NCBI GenBank assembly: GCA_950295325.1
Contig: OX485806.1
Coordinates: 21,328,001 to 21,392,000 of the forward strand
Length of the DNA: 64,000 bases
Direction of reading: 5' to 3'
Source: Polytrichum commune
Taxonomy: Eukaryota; Streptophyta; Polytrichopsida; Polytrichales; Polytrichaceae
A program made the translations under genes and the position numbers. Numbering within the stretch: position 1 is the first letter of the stretch; the number at the start of each line of letters is the position of its first letter. The notes under the pieces were generated by a model. The model searched no databases, was not told the DNA's origin, and saw nothing but the letters and a program-made list of their open reading frames with translations. Positions 11,591-23,093 of the stretch are shown piece by piece.

Positions 11591-14159
11591 ATGCATGTGT
11601 TATTCTATTACTTTTGTAATTAGACACTATATTTGAGCGGTGTGTGTTTTACTAAGGATGAGAGAACAAACACCAAAAGACACATGTGTAGAAAAGACTG
11701 GAAAAAAAACTTCAAATTTGATTAAATGCTCCACGTTCAATACCGAATACAATTGGGAGGACTTTTGTAGTCACTTAAAGAATCGACAAGCATGCACTCT
11801 GACAACCATGACTAAATTAGAAGAGGCTTGATTTTCAAGCCAATGTTTGTTGATGCATCATAATTGAGTTGCAATGCAATAAAAATATGTTGTTTATACC
11901 TATGTAATAGAAGTTGGCGGACATGAAAATTGAATAACACCCACATACCTTAGGTGCATGTTTAAGATCATATGCTAAATTAGGCACATCTACCTTAGCA
12001 TCATTTTCATACACTTAGTGGGTAAATGTATTGAAAGAAAACTTGATATTTGATACCCAACGAATGATGACATTAAATGATTTCATAAAATATTCAAGAA
12101 TACATGGAGGTGTAGAAGGGGTTTTTTTAATTTTATTTTGGTATGCAAAGATTTCTTGATTTTATGTCCATGTTGGAAACTGTTTTTTATATTTTAAGTT
12201 TTGGAATATTTTCCATATTTGTTTTTGTTTGTGTCTATTGAATGTTTGAGATACATGATGCAAATAAGCTTTGTGTAAAATCAGCTTAGGCCACATCTTA
12301 ACAGGAATATCCAAATCAAATAGATTCTAAAAGGAAATCGTAAAGTTGTGGATGTTTTAAGACTTGTTTTAATATGAATGTTTCCTCCATTGTTATGCGT
12401 CCTATACCTAATATCTTTATTTCAACTACATAACATTCCTCATCTGTCACGACTTCATGTTCAATATGTGTTCACAACAAATCTCAAACGACATAGAGGG
12501 GAGAACCACCAAAAATGGAAAAGGAAGCTCAAATATCAATCGGTTGTGGCAGGTATTGGACTATTACATGAAGTTAAATTACCAATTAATAAGCCAATTT
12601 AGACTAGTAGGTTATATAGGATGCAAGTAAAAATTAGTGGAAGTATTGAAGAGATTAGTAAGCCACATAACAAGCCACTTAGAATTAGTGGACTTCATGG
12701 TGACAAGTTCCGCCTAGGCCACATAGGTGATGCAAACGGAGGTGGAAGAAAATAAAGGCCAAGAAATGACTTCTTGGTTAGCCTTAAGAATCATCCCAAA
12801 CCTAGATAATACATATGTAGATTCTAGACAATGTAAAAGAAGATGGAGATTACATGTACTCTTTTCAAGGGTATTTGGAAGAGCCATCTTCATCTTCTTA
12901 GAAGAATTGGAGATATAGCAAATTAGGAGGAGGGCACATGTTAGGCACCTCCTCCCCATATATATAGAGCTAGGATTAGAGCACAAAGACCTTACCTTAT
13001 TCACGTCAATAAGCTACACAAGAGATATTGATAATTGATAAGACTTCATCAATTGATTATGTTTAAGAGAATTAATGAGTGACATGCATAGAAACTCACA
13101 AGAGGTGAGATAGATATATGTGTCGGAAATTGAGTATGATCGAATTACATAGAACTTCCAAGAAGTGAGAAAATTATAGGAGTTGAGAGACAATTGTATA
13201 AGGAGTGATTATGAAGTTATACATGTGATGAGGGAATTGTAATAATGGAGAGTAATTGTGTGAATAATGAGATGCAATTGTGTAAGTGGAACTCACATGA
13301 GGTGAGGATAGTTGTAATGCAAAGTTATGAGTGAAGGGGAATACCAAGAAGGGCTCGTGAAAATTTAGTACTCACATGAGAGAGAGAGAGAGAATATCTA
13401 AAGAAGATTTTACAAGTTGCATGCAAGAACGTTGATAATTGAGTCGTGTATCTTCCTAAATTAATGATTGTCACGAGTCTAAGAGGTGTCAAGATCTTGA
13501 CCTAAAATCAATTTTTTTTCTTGCATATCTATTTCATTCCGCTATCTTTTTATCACAATAAGTTTTGAGCCTTTGTTATCTACATTTCATGGGCATGATT
13601 GATTGCCTAAGGAAATTAACTATGATGAGTAATATGATTATGATATAAACTTTAACATAATAAGTTGAGTATATGAATGTCTACCAAGATGATTATTGCA
13701 TTATTTATCCTCTTAAAATAGAATATGGATGTTAGAGTTGATGCTTTGATAAAACTAAGAGATTTTCTTTATATAGGTTGTGTTCTATTTATAATTAGGT
13801 TGTGATACATTGACTGCGTAATATAATTGGATTGAGGCTAATTATAACTGGACCGACATACATTAAGAGACTGTGCTAAAATAGAATATATCACTTAGAG
13901 GTACGATTCCAAGTACCGTTGTTATGAGAAGAGGATTCTTATAAAGAGGGATTGGAAATTAAGAGGAATTACTTAATTGAGAGAGAATGACTCAAGAATG
14001 CCTCATCAAGAGTTGATAAGAAAGTGGAAGATTAGTAGAGGAATTACTACACATATGAAGAGGAAATCTCCTCTACATGGAAAGAGAGTGTTTAATAACA
14101 ACTTCATTATTGTTAAGTTGTTATATGCATATGTTTTAACAGAAAGAAGATCTGGTAAT
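11591..14159. other. Gene-free AT-rich DNA, possible retroelement relic
   Basis: No supportable ORF. Around 12955-12975 there is a TATATATAGAGC box, followed by repeats of the type ACTCACAAGAGGTGAG (about 13095, 13288 and 13371). This could be part of a decayed LTR, but neither matching LTRs nor gag-pol coding sequence were seen. Confidence 0.3.
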
Positions 14160-14560
14160 GGTAACTAGCAATTAGGAGAAAGGCTACTTGGCAACTTGAA
14201 GGACTATTCGGTAATTTGAAGTAAAGTTACTTATTATATGAAGAAAGGTTACTTGTTACTTGAAGAAGGTCCCGCGCAACTTGGACACTTGTAGTAGGTT
14301 GCTTGGATACATTGAAGACGGTCACTTGGTCACTTGAAGAAGGTTACATGTTACTTGGATACTTGACACTTGAAGAAAGAGTTACTTGTTACCTTGGTAC
14401 TCGGCGACTTGAAGAACTTACAACCATTTGGATACTCGAAGAAAGTTACTTAAGAGAGGTTTATTGAGTAATTGAAGAAGGTTACTTGGACATGAGAGAC
14501 GGTTACTAGACTAATTAGTGATTTGGAGGAAGAGTTAACTAGTTACTTAAAGAAGAAGAT
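14160..14560. repeat. Degenerate short tandem repeats, TTGAAGAAGGTTACTTG type
   Basis: About 400 bp built from loosely repeated words ACTTGAAGAA, GGTTACTTG and TTGGATACTTG with irregular spacing. Not coding. Origin unknown. Confidence 0.6.
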
Positions 14561-15016
14561 GAGCTTTTAAAAGAAGAACGAAGACATTTATCAACACAAC
14601 AAGGAAGACAACCAAGATAGAAAACAACAAACGACAAGGAGATTAGGTAGTTTAGTCATCATAATTCGGACGACGCTCTAAGTCATTACGATATGGTCAA
14701 CCCTAAGAACAAGTGGAGGTAGTTGAGCTCTACAATATGAAGCAATGAGATGCTAGCACGTGGAGTTTTTATTCTCAAATCTACTATTAGACATATGTTA
14801 CTCAAATCATCAATCAAGTAATGTTATGTATGTGCATTACAAATTTTTCAAATAGTCTATTGGGAGTTTACAAGAATTTATAATTCGAAGATCTTTGTTT
14901 TTGCACATGCTCTTGCTATGTAATATGAACAATGAGTTCTTGGATTTTTGTTATGTGGAGTCAAAGGTTACATGTGAAGGTTGACGTTCCTATTGTAGCT
15001 CCCAAAGGAACTATTA

Positions 15017-15514
15017 GGGCCACTTCACACACGAGCCAAGAACCATGACCATGAAATTGTAAGAGCCTAAAGAAATGTCCAAAGGTTGTTCCGAGACACT
15101 TCCAAAATCATATAGTGTGGTCACGGGCCCTCAAGTGTATTGTGAAGTCATATGTGACCAAATCCTCAGCCAAATGTTGTTTCAATGAACTCCTATTCAT
15201 GTGGGGTCCTCACACATGATAAAATATTATAAATCAACGGTCGTGAGATTTCAGAGCGTCATGGTCTCCATGTTTTGTGTTAGGCCTACCTCCAAGAGGT
15301 GGTTTTTGAAAATAGTCCAAGTGACCATGAAACATTATCCATTTGATGCCATGTAGGAATCCACATAGACTTTACATCCATCTTGCATTCACATACTATG
15401 TTGGTCCCTCAAGCGTAGTGTGAAGCGAACTTGGACCGGCTCCGCCTTTTCCACCATTGAGAGTGCTTGAAGTGTACTGGTCACGGGCTGTCAGCTTCAT
15501 GTGTGAAGTAGCCC
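15017..15514. mobile_element. Harbinger-like MITE, 498 bp
   Basis: The left terminus GGGCCACTTCACACACGAGC is mirrored by the complement of the right terminus, GGGCTACTTCACACATGAAG. The flanking trinucleotides are TTA on the left and TTG on the right, compatible with a mutated TTA duplication. The ends resemble those of the 2919-3280 element (GGGCC..TTCACAC). No coding sequence. Confidence 0.65.
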
Positions 15515-16297
15515 TTGGAGGGGTTGGCGAATTGTAACATATAGGTGCTCTCACAACTCATGTGTTTGCGCTATCCATGTCTAGGGATAGGAATTCAAAG
15601 TTTTGCATTATATGTTAGTACCCAAGGCCCCCTTTAAACTACAATGATTATCACAATTAGTACATGTGGTACTAACTCCTAAAACACACATTATTTTGTC
15701 AAGTCTCAAAATTGATGAGGGTTAAGTTGTTTACCAAGTGATACTAAATTCATGAATACATGCTCATTTACCATACATTGAAAGAAAATCGGTGTGTGCT
15801 TTGAGGTGCTTATGGAGTGATATATTTTTTTTAATATACCAACACATGCTTGTGAGTGAACAAAGTTTAGGCATCTATAACCAATAAAACAAGAGAGTTT
15901 GCATTTGTAGGAGGAGTAATAGTGGGGAAATATTTTTCTTGCGAAGAGGATTAACTTCTAAGGAGAATGCAATGTTTTTCATAATTATAGAAATTGCTAC
16001 AAATTTCAAAGTGGTAAAGTTAGGGTAACACATAGTTGACCTATAGGTTAACCCATAACAACTCATCTAAATGTTAATGTTGGGCTACGACAAGTTGTCA
16101 AAACTCTTATGAGGGTAATCAATCATGAGCCACCACCACGTAAACCTTAACTTCATTCGCGTAAAAAAAATATAGATCTCATCCATGTCGGCATTAAATG
16201 ACCCTAGTGAGCAGTTAAATGAACCTGGTCGACTATGGATGCCTTGACCTTAGTGCTAGGACGAATATTGTAGATACTTTTAATAAATAATACCATA

Positions 16298-16423
16298 ATG
16301 AACAATGCTTCCTATATCTTTTGGTGGCACTAACTTCATAGCGTAAAGAAATTTAATATCACCTTCACTAATCTCCCACACTCACTATCAACCCTCCTTT
16401 ACTAATTGGGATAATCAGTGTAG
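16298..16423. repeat. Inverted partial copy of the 7235-7618 element
   Basis: Reverse-complemented, this stretch matches 7235-7360, including CCACCAAAAGAT, TTTCTTTA and the terminal CTACACTGATTATCCC. Only one terminus is recognisable; the other end was not found. Confidence 0.6.
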
Positions 16424-16807
16424 ACCTCAACTTGGGAGCTTGAAGAAAGGAGCCTCTCATTGGCGGGTCCAAGCATGGTATGCATGCTTGTTCACTCAAA
16501 TCCATTTTACACATGAGCTCTCAAGTCGAGAACTTAAACCTATTATAGAATCTACAAGGCTTGGATGGTGTCTTGGTGGATCCCACGTCAAAAACAATGA
16601 CAAGCTCTCCTTTGGTCCAACATAAGAAAATACATATGCTATAATACATTGTGTGCGTTTTCACATGGGGTAATGTTGGTTGGGGCCCAACTCAAAGAGG
16701 TGGATGTCTAGTCCCCACCCTCGGTGAGGGGTTATGAAACAAGCCATCATAGTATTGGAAAGACCAATTTAGACTTAATAAATTCTGGACGGAGTTTTGG
16801 TATCTAC

Positions 16808-17044
16808 CAGGGCTCGGGGAAAACTGGCGGTTAGTTACAGATGAACCGGTTGAGTTTGAGAAATAACCGGTTGAAGTTGGAAACTTCAGGAGAATTACCG
16901 ACCATTTTAGAGGAATCTATAGAAGAATATACTCCAACTAAATAAAGCAAAACTGGAAGATGTCCACATAAAATATAACCGGCTGGATTTAGAATGACTA
17001 GGAGCTTGACCAACTATATTTACCCAAAGACTTTCCGGGCACTG
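16808..17044. mobile_element. Small hAT-like MITE, 237 bp
   Basis: The ends are CAGGGCTCGGGGAAA and, complemented, CAGTGCCCGGAAAG. The flanking octamers GTATCTAC and GTCTCTGC agree at six of eight positions. CAGGG/CAGTG ends with an 8-bp duplication are typical of hAT. The interior words GGCGGTTAGTTACAGATGAA and GGTTGAGTTTGAGAA recur, inverted, at 29766-29922 and in part at 5085-5165. Confidence 0.55.
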
Positions 17045-17638
17045 GTCTCTGCAACAATGTCGATCTCCTTAATTAGCCATTGCCCTGCCTACCACAACAT
17101 GGCTCTTGCCAACAAGTTTAATTCCCGTTCACAACTTTCCTAGCCTCGTCCATCAAATGTTCAGATAGGAATATCCTCTAAATGTAAGAGTTGTGGCTAT
17201 TGTTGACTCAAGACTAGTAATAAATAATAGCATATGTATCTGATTTAGGGCGGCATTAAAAGTGATGTGCCATGTTAATTAAAGTGGTCAGTGTGATTTG
17301 TCATGTATCATCAAGTGTTATGCAACATTGTCTTTAATACGCTTTTCACACCTATTACTTTGAGTTGAAAGCTTGTTGAATGTCATAGTGTGTAGAAATT
17401 ACTGTGATCCCACTTGTGTTCTATGTGTGGGTTGAAAAACCAGGGTGTCTTATAAATCAACAAGATATTAAGAAAATTGATATTTTGGGGAAATTATAAT
17501 GTAAAAACCCACAACATCTAATGTGTTGTGAAAAGTATTGATTTTGAATTCCTAGTTCTAAGTATATGTATGTGGGCTCAAAAAGGGCCTGGATCAAGAA
17601 GAGTTACATTGATTAATATCATCATGGCACGTCAAAAT

Positions 17639-18226
17639 CCCAGGTACGCAACTCCCGTATTATATGGTCCTGATTATAATCACTTATAATGCGTTTTAGT
17701 CCAATATTGAGTGATACAATTTGTTTTAATGTAGGAAACCCTTGTAGCCCTTCTAACAAGGAATCCAAAAATGTAATTATATATAGGAAATGAATATATT
17801 TTGAAGCATATAATTGCATTAAAAACCTAATTATATGATTTTTTAATACATGTACCATAGGTCAAACTACCCAACTTTTTGGACTTTTTAATAAAATTTT
17901 AACATTGTGAATGAATTATAATTTTAATGGGAGGCAACTATTCGTGGCTTATAATTTTAATGGGAGGCTTAATAAATATGCAACCCAACTTTTTTTTCAT
18001 CTCATTCATTTAATTTGGTGTTCACCCAACTTTTTTTTCATCTCATTTTATTTAATTTGGTGTTTACCCAACTTTTTTTTCATCTCATTTTATTTAATTT
18101 GGTCTTCACCCAACTTTTTGATTATTTTGATTTGATATAATTTGATATAATTTTTACAAAAGCCGTCCTCTAAGCCGTTTTAAGTACGATGCCCCCTACA
18201 TATAATATGGGAGTTGCGTACCCGGA
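17639..18226. mobile_element. hAT-type MITE, copy B, 588 bp
   Basis: Inverted sister of 4495-5040. The ends CCCAGGTACGCAAC and (complemented) TCCGGGTACGCAAC are flanked by a perfect 8-bp duplication, GTCAAAAT (17631-17638 and 18227-18234). It is 42 bp longer than copy A, because it holds three rather than two units of the internal 42-bp repeat. Different flanking duplications show that the two copies inserted independently. Confidence 0.88.
17985..18110. repeat. 42-bp internal tandem repeat of the MITE, three units
   Basis: Each unit begins ACCCAACTTTTTTTTCATCT and ends in AATTTGGTNTTY. Copy A of the MITE has two units in the opposite orientation. The single-unit difference accounts exactly for the 546 versus 588 bp lengths. 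Confidence 0.85.
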
Positions 18227-19688
18227 GTCAAAATTACAATGGACCACAATAATAAGAGTGAAAGGCGTAGTTGCCACCCAATGATTGCTAGACAATTAAT
18301 GTGGATCGATGATGAATAGTGTGGGCCACACTAAATCAAATGTTTAGTGTTGTGGTGGCATTACCGAACCTCTAAGTAGGAAAATGTATTTTGAATGCTT
18401 GCATACGAAAAATTTGCTCAAAGTGAATTTCATTAAACTCATGTCGTTAAAAACTTTGAACTAGGAAAAAATGTAGTAAATAAATGGCACTTGAGAATTA
18501 TTAGGCTTCATTGGAATGGTGATTTTACATACAAAATCCTACTGGTGAGCCTAATCTGCAGTCAAGCAAGTGTCAATACCTACTCTTGTCGTTGGTTGAA
18601 ATATTAATTCTTTAAGCAATAAACATACATTTGATCATAAAATTATTCAGATGAAGATAAAAGTTTAAAAAGAATACATTTGATATGGCTCACCCAACAA
18701 ATTCACCTTAAATAAGTCAACCGTGTTGAGTGAAACAAACTAGCAATGCGCACACTAAACAACTACGCACCTACCCATCACTAGTGGAAAGCCCGGGCAT
18801 TTCCCACACTGCTTGCACAGTGTGAGGACACCTCCGGGCAGCCCCTACACGTGTCAGGGTTGCAAGGTCGTGTTGCAGCCTGTGTGTAGGAATAGTCATT
18901 CTGGACTAGTCCTATTCTTTATGCCGCGGAAGGTGCAAAACCATGTGTGCTGTGTTCTGGCTGTTTGGTGTAAAAACTTATGGGTCCGCAACATATATAG
19001 AAGAGTAGTGCGCATTAAATGTAATCATTAATTAATTGTTCCTAAATATAAGTGCCGCACTTTTTGTGTGTCAGGGATTTATGGGCCACAATTAAGTGCG
19101 CCTCGACACAGGGGTTTGGGCATTTACTGTTAATTCAATATGGCCGCGATATATACAGGTGTATTCTCCTGTTTTTTCATTTTCTCAATACAGCACATGG
19201 TGCCACATAATTGAGTGCGATGCAGTTCGCAGTGCCTCCGAATGTATGTGTTATGTATAAATCAATGAGGTCCGTATACGTACGTATTCAGAACCGACTG
19301 TATTAAAACACACGGTAATGGCACTTTCTCGATATACTGCACATAATTTATTTAATGGGGGAAAAAAAGGAGCCTAACATTGTCTGTGGCATAGCACATG
19401 GATCCTACTATACGCCGATTTCATATTCCGCTATACTCTGCCCTGCATGGTGTCTCTTCCGGACCAAAAAATTGCACACATGCGTAATGTCATATTGTTG
19501 AGGGAGCCAGCATCTGGGTCACTGTCCACAAAAATTTGCCTGTAATTCCGCACACAAAACAACCACCACAAACTATCTATGTTCCATATGCACACATTTT
19601 ATACTAGTGTGCGCTCAATGTGACGAGCAGTGGGCGCCATCTACTCTTCAACGAGGCGGCTTGCTTATCCGGTCTTCCAGACGATAAT

Positions 19689-22600
19689 TCAGTGTTCTGT
19701 TTCAGACGCCTTGTCCACCAACCACCTAACAGACCACCTCACTGTCCTGTCGCACACAGCGGGGGCTGTCACAGCCTCGTCCAAGTTACGAATCGCGGGG
19801 TTCCCATGCCCGAACATCAACTCCACGTTCTTCTTGTGAACCCTCGTGACCGTCACATATTGCTGCCCAGCCTCGCACAGCGACATCAAATAGCTCCGGT
19901 CATTCCCTGTTTCTGGATCGTGTGTTGGGGGTGCGCTGCCAGCTATACCCTCGGCCACAGGTCTTACTCCATTTCCCGGATAGAGGACCCAACATTCCGT
20001 TCCGAGTCGCAGCAACCCCTGCCACAATAGCCAGCATTGATGTAAGTTTAGGGTGCACCTGGCCTATCAACTTCACTTTTGATGGTAAAATACGAGGTAG
20101 GCAGTTAGGAGATATATCATTGCACAACTCCGAGCAGTATGTGACGCTTATTTACACATTCAGGGTAGTGGCGGGTAGAAATGGGAGATGGGGGGGGGGG
20201 GTTGCTCACAACCTCTGCATCCACACGTACTTATGCATCTTGGGGGCGCCAATTAGCTTAATGGGCACTCACTAAAATGCAGATGTCCACGATACCTGGA
20301 ACGATGGAGTCCATAAACCATTGCCAACTGTGTTGATAATAGCGACATGGAGCAATGTCTGGGGAGAGCTGCAGGATGGTTCCACATGAGCCGGTTGGGT
20401 TCGATAAAGGGCTGGTTCAGGTTCAATACTACAAGAACCGGTTACATTTTGGCATACTTTACTTTTGCGTTTATTCGCTCTATGCATTTTGTGCATTCAT
20501 CTAGAAGGATCGGTAACGATCTTGGAGTCTCCAACTTCAACCGAGTAATCTGCATCTAATGCCTTCGCCCACACTGCTAATGTAATACCGGGGCCGTGAT
20601 GTTCTCGGTACTGAGTACCGAGGTGAATGGTATGGATATGGGATAGCGCTCGCGGGGTTCATTAATGTCCATGTGCTATGAACAACTAGCTGGACATGGG
20701 CTCCTATGTCCTTGTATATTCTTGCGAACCCAAAAAAATTGCTCACACATACTGAAAACTGTGAAGGGAGGCAACTCTCACCGGAGTGTGGTATCGTGGT
20801 TGCACCGCAGGGGGCCGCCTCCCACGACCTCTGCCTCTACCCGCCCCATTGCCCGCGTTCCTACTTGCTCCGGCATTGCATATGCTCGGAAGAACGTGCA
20901 ATTCCCCCTGTGTTGCTGCTGGTGGCCCGTGCCTCTCCGGCGGCAGATTCAAGTTAAGGTTGCCATGGTCTTCCTCCTCTGGTCCCCCCCTGTTTCGGAC
21001 AAGTCCTTTCCATAAACTGTCACGTCCCATCGACCTTTCTTGGTGCTCACCCATCCGTCATCTCTTGCAGTCCCCGCTACACTGGGAGGAGGCCAGTCCT
21101 TGACAGCGCGGGTGAAGTCTGCCACATGCTAGGGCCTGTCGCCGGTGTTGGCATCTGTGTACTTTGGCAGGACATTTCAAGTTGTTGCGACTCTTCCTCC
21201 AATGGCTCCTTGTCTATGCTCACCACCTGTTGTTGGCATGGGGGCGAGCTCTCTGCGGGCGATATTTCGCGGTGATACCCCCACTCATACCTATCCGGCT
21301 CTGGTGAATCTGGCCTATTCATTGGGGTGTCTGGATTGTGCTAGTACGGTTGTGTTTCATTGAAGTAGTATCCACCCTCATCGAAGCCAATGTTGCTATG
21401 GGGGTTATCATTGTCGGCACATGTTGGCTTGCCAAGTGAGGTGCTCGCGCTCGGAGCCTTCGTAAATTCCATCCCATGCGCCTTCTCTTTCCAGTGCTGC
21501 GGTGGAATGGCATCCACCGACACTTGCTCCTTCAATCTCTCTGCGTCGGCTGTAACGTCTCTTATGTCACACACATGGTCGGCAACTCTCTCCATGACCT
21601 GGTGCACAGCTTTCATGTCGTCGCGTACCAAATTCATGTCAAGCTGCAATGTGCCCACAACCTTCTCCAATAGAGTCAACTTCTCGACCACAATAGCCTG
21701 TCCTCTGGATAGTGCCGCAATGGTTGCAATCAATGTCGGCATGTCCTCCTCCCCGCTTGCCTTCGCAGCGAGTTCTGGTGTCTCCATAAGCCCCTCGCTT
21801 GAGTGTCCAGTCCCATACGAGGAGCATTCGTCGCCCTCCTCGGCGGACAATGAATGTTCCTTCTCCGCAATCTGCAACAACAAGCGCATAAACTTGTTGC
21901 CCACTTGCCACATACATGCATGGGGTGGCAGTGCGTGGGATACAAGGTGGTTTATTGTAAGAGGATTGCGAGGTTTCCGACACAAACCACAAGTGCAATG
22001 CCCAAAATTCACGTTCTGCTGCATGCATTTCCCGGAGCAAGTGACTCATGCATCCCTGCAATAAATGATTCAGAGTTGCAATCCTATTTCATGCACAAAA
22101 ATTGTGGCAATATGGTGGGTCTCTTTATCAATCCTATGGTCTACTGCAACCCTTGCATACAATCAATCCCAGCAACACACGGCTAGGCCTCACATTCCAG
22201 AGCATACAACACCGGTTTTTGCTCACCTGGACGTCCATTCTGTCCATGAGCGAGCTCCGCCCCACCGTGCTGCTCCTTTCCACCATTGCATGACGGCTTG
22301 CCATATCTGCGGACTCCTCTTGGCATCGCCCGGTTGGCCACCACGATATTAGCGACTCCCATGCCTCCTCAGGGCAGTTGTGATGTTTTTTGGAGGGCCC
22401 ATGCCTCTTCCAGTGCGCCTTCCACACAACCCTTTGAGTGCGCAAATGGCCACTCAAATACTTATCGATGCGCTTCGGGTCGAGGGGAGGTTCATACTTG
22501 TACTGTGTAGCAATCTCTTTGTGCACCTTGGCTTTGTCGAAGATGGAGTAGTCTTTCCAAGATTCTTTCCTCAAATCCAGTAACTTGTATGCCACCTCCT

Positions 22601-23093
22601 TGGCGGCGGTATGCCATGCACCCTTCAAATCAGTCTGCTCCACTGCGACTGCAATTTCCATCGGTCGACCGGTGGCCAGCGAGTCCTTCATCTCCTTTGC
22701 AAATGCCGCATTGGCTTTCCTGTTCAGGTTCCTCGTTAAGTTTTGTCTTGCATTCGCCTTGCTCCTCGCTCTGTGTGGGCCTCCTCCTGCTGGCGGCTCT
22801 GTGGCCTTTGGAGGCGTGCTGAGGTCCACAGTGTCACATGCACTCCGCAGCTGGGTTCTGGCAGGCGGCGCTGGGTCGGCCCGATCATGCGGCATGTATG
22901 TGTAGCCGGGAGGGATTGGGTCTCCATCTTTCAGCATAATTGGCTGCGCTGTCTGTGTTGTCCTAGGTTGTGGGTATGGAGGCCTCCCTGCTGCGCTGCC
23001 TGTCCGCCACCTGGCCACACTTGAGTCTTCACGTGGCACCTTAAAACCTCCGGCTGCCTTGCTCGACCCTGGGTCCTGTACCGTGGCATGCAA
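19689..23093 (-). pseudogene. TNPA-like (plant EnSpm second protein) pseudogene
   Basis: Exon 1 runs 23093-22227 and exon 2 starts at 21871. The junction CAG/GTGAGC to TTGCAG/ATTGCG joins in phase 0. Exon 1 carries the conserved block of plant EnSpm 'Ptta' proteins: LLDLRKESWKDYSIFDK, then HLRTQRVVWKAHWKRHG, then CPEEAWESLISWW. Exon 2 encodes a heptad-rich coiled coil (LTLLEKVVGTLQLDMN..VMERVADHV), as in DNA-binding TNPA-type proteins. A TAG at 21341-21343 interrupts the frame, which continues with about 80 further codons. A separate minus-strand piece, 20027-19689, reads VAEGIAG...VTVTRVHKKNVELMFGH and resembles the C-terminal domain of the family. The role in the family is binding subterminal repeats. 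The family call is firm; the 3' exon structure is not. Confidence 0.65.

Noticed and set aside
14160-14560. Regularly recurring short words that might suggest a CRISPR-like array
   Set aside because: Units are irregular in sequence and spacing, and the genome is eukaryotic.
12600-14700. LTR retrotransposon
   Set aside because: A TATA-like box and repeated purine words are present, but no paired LTRs, primer-binding site or gag-pol reading frame could be found.
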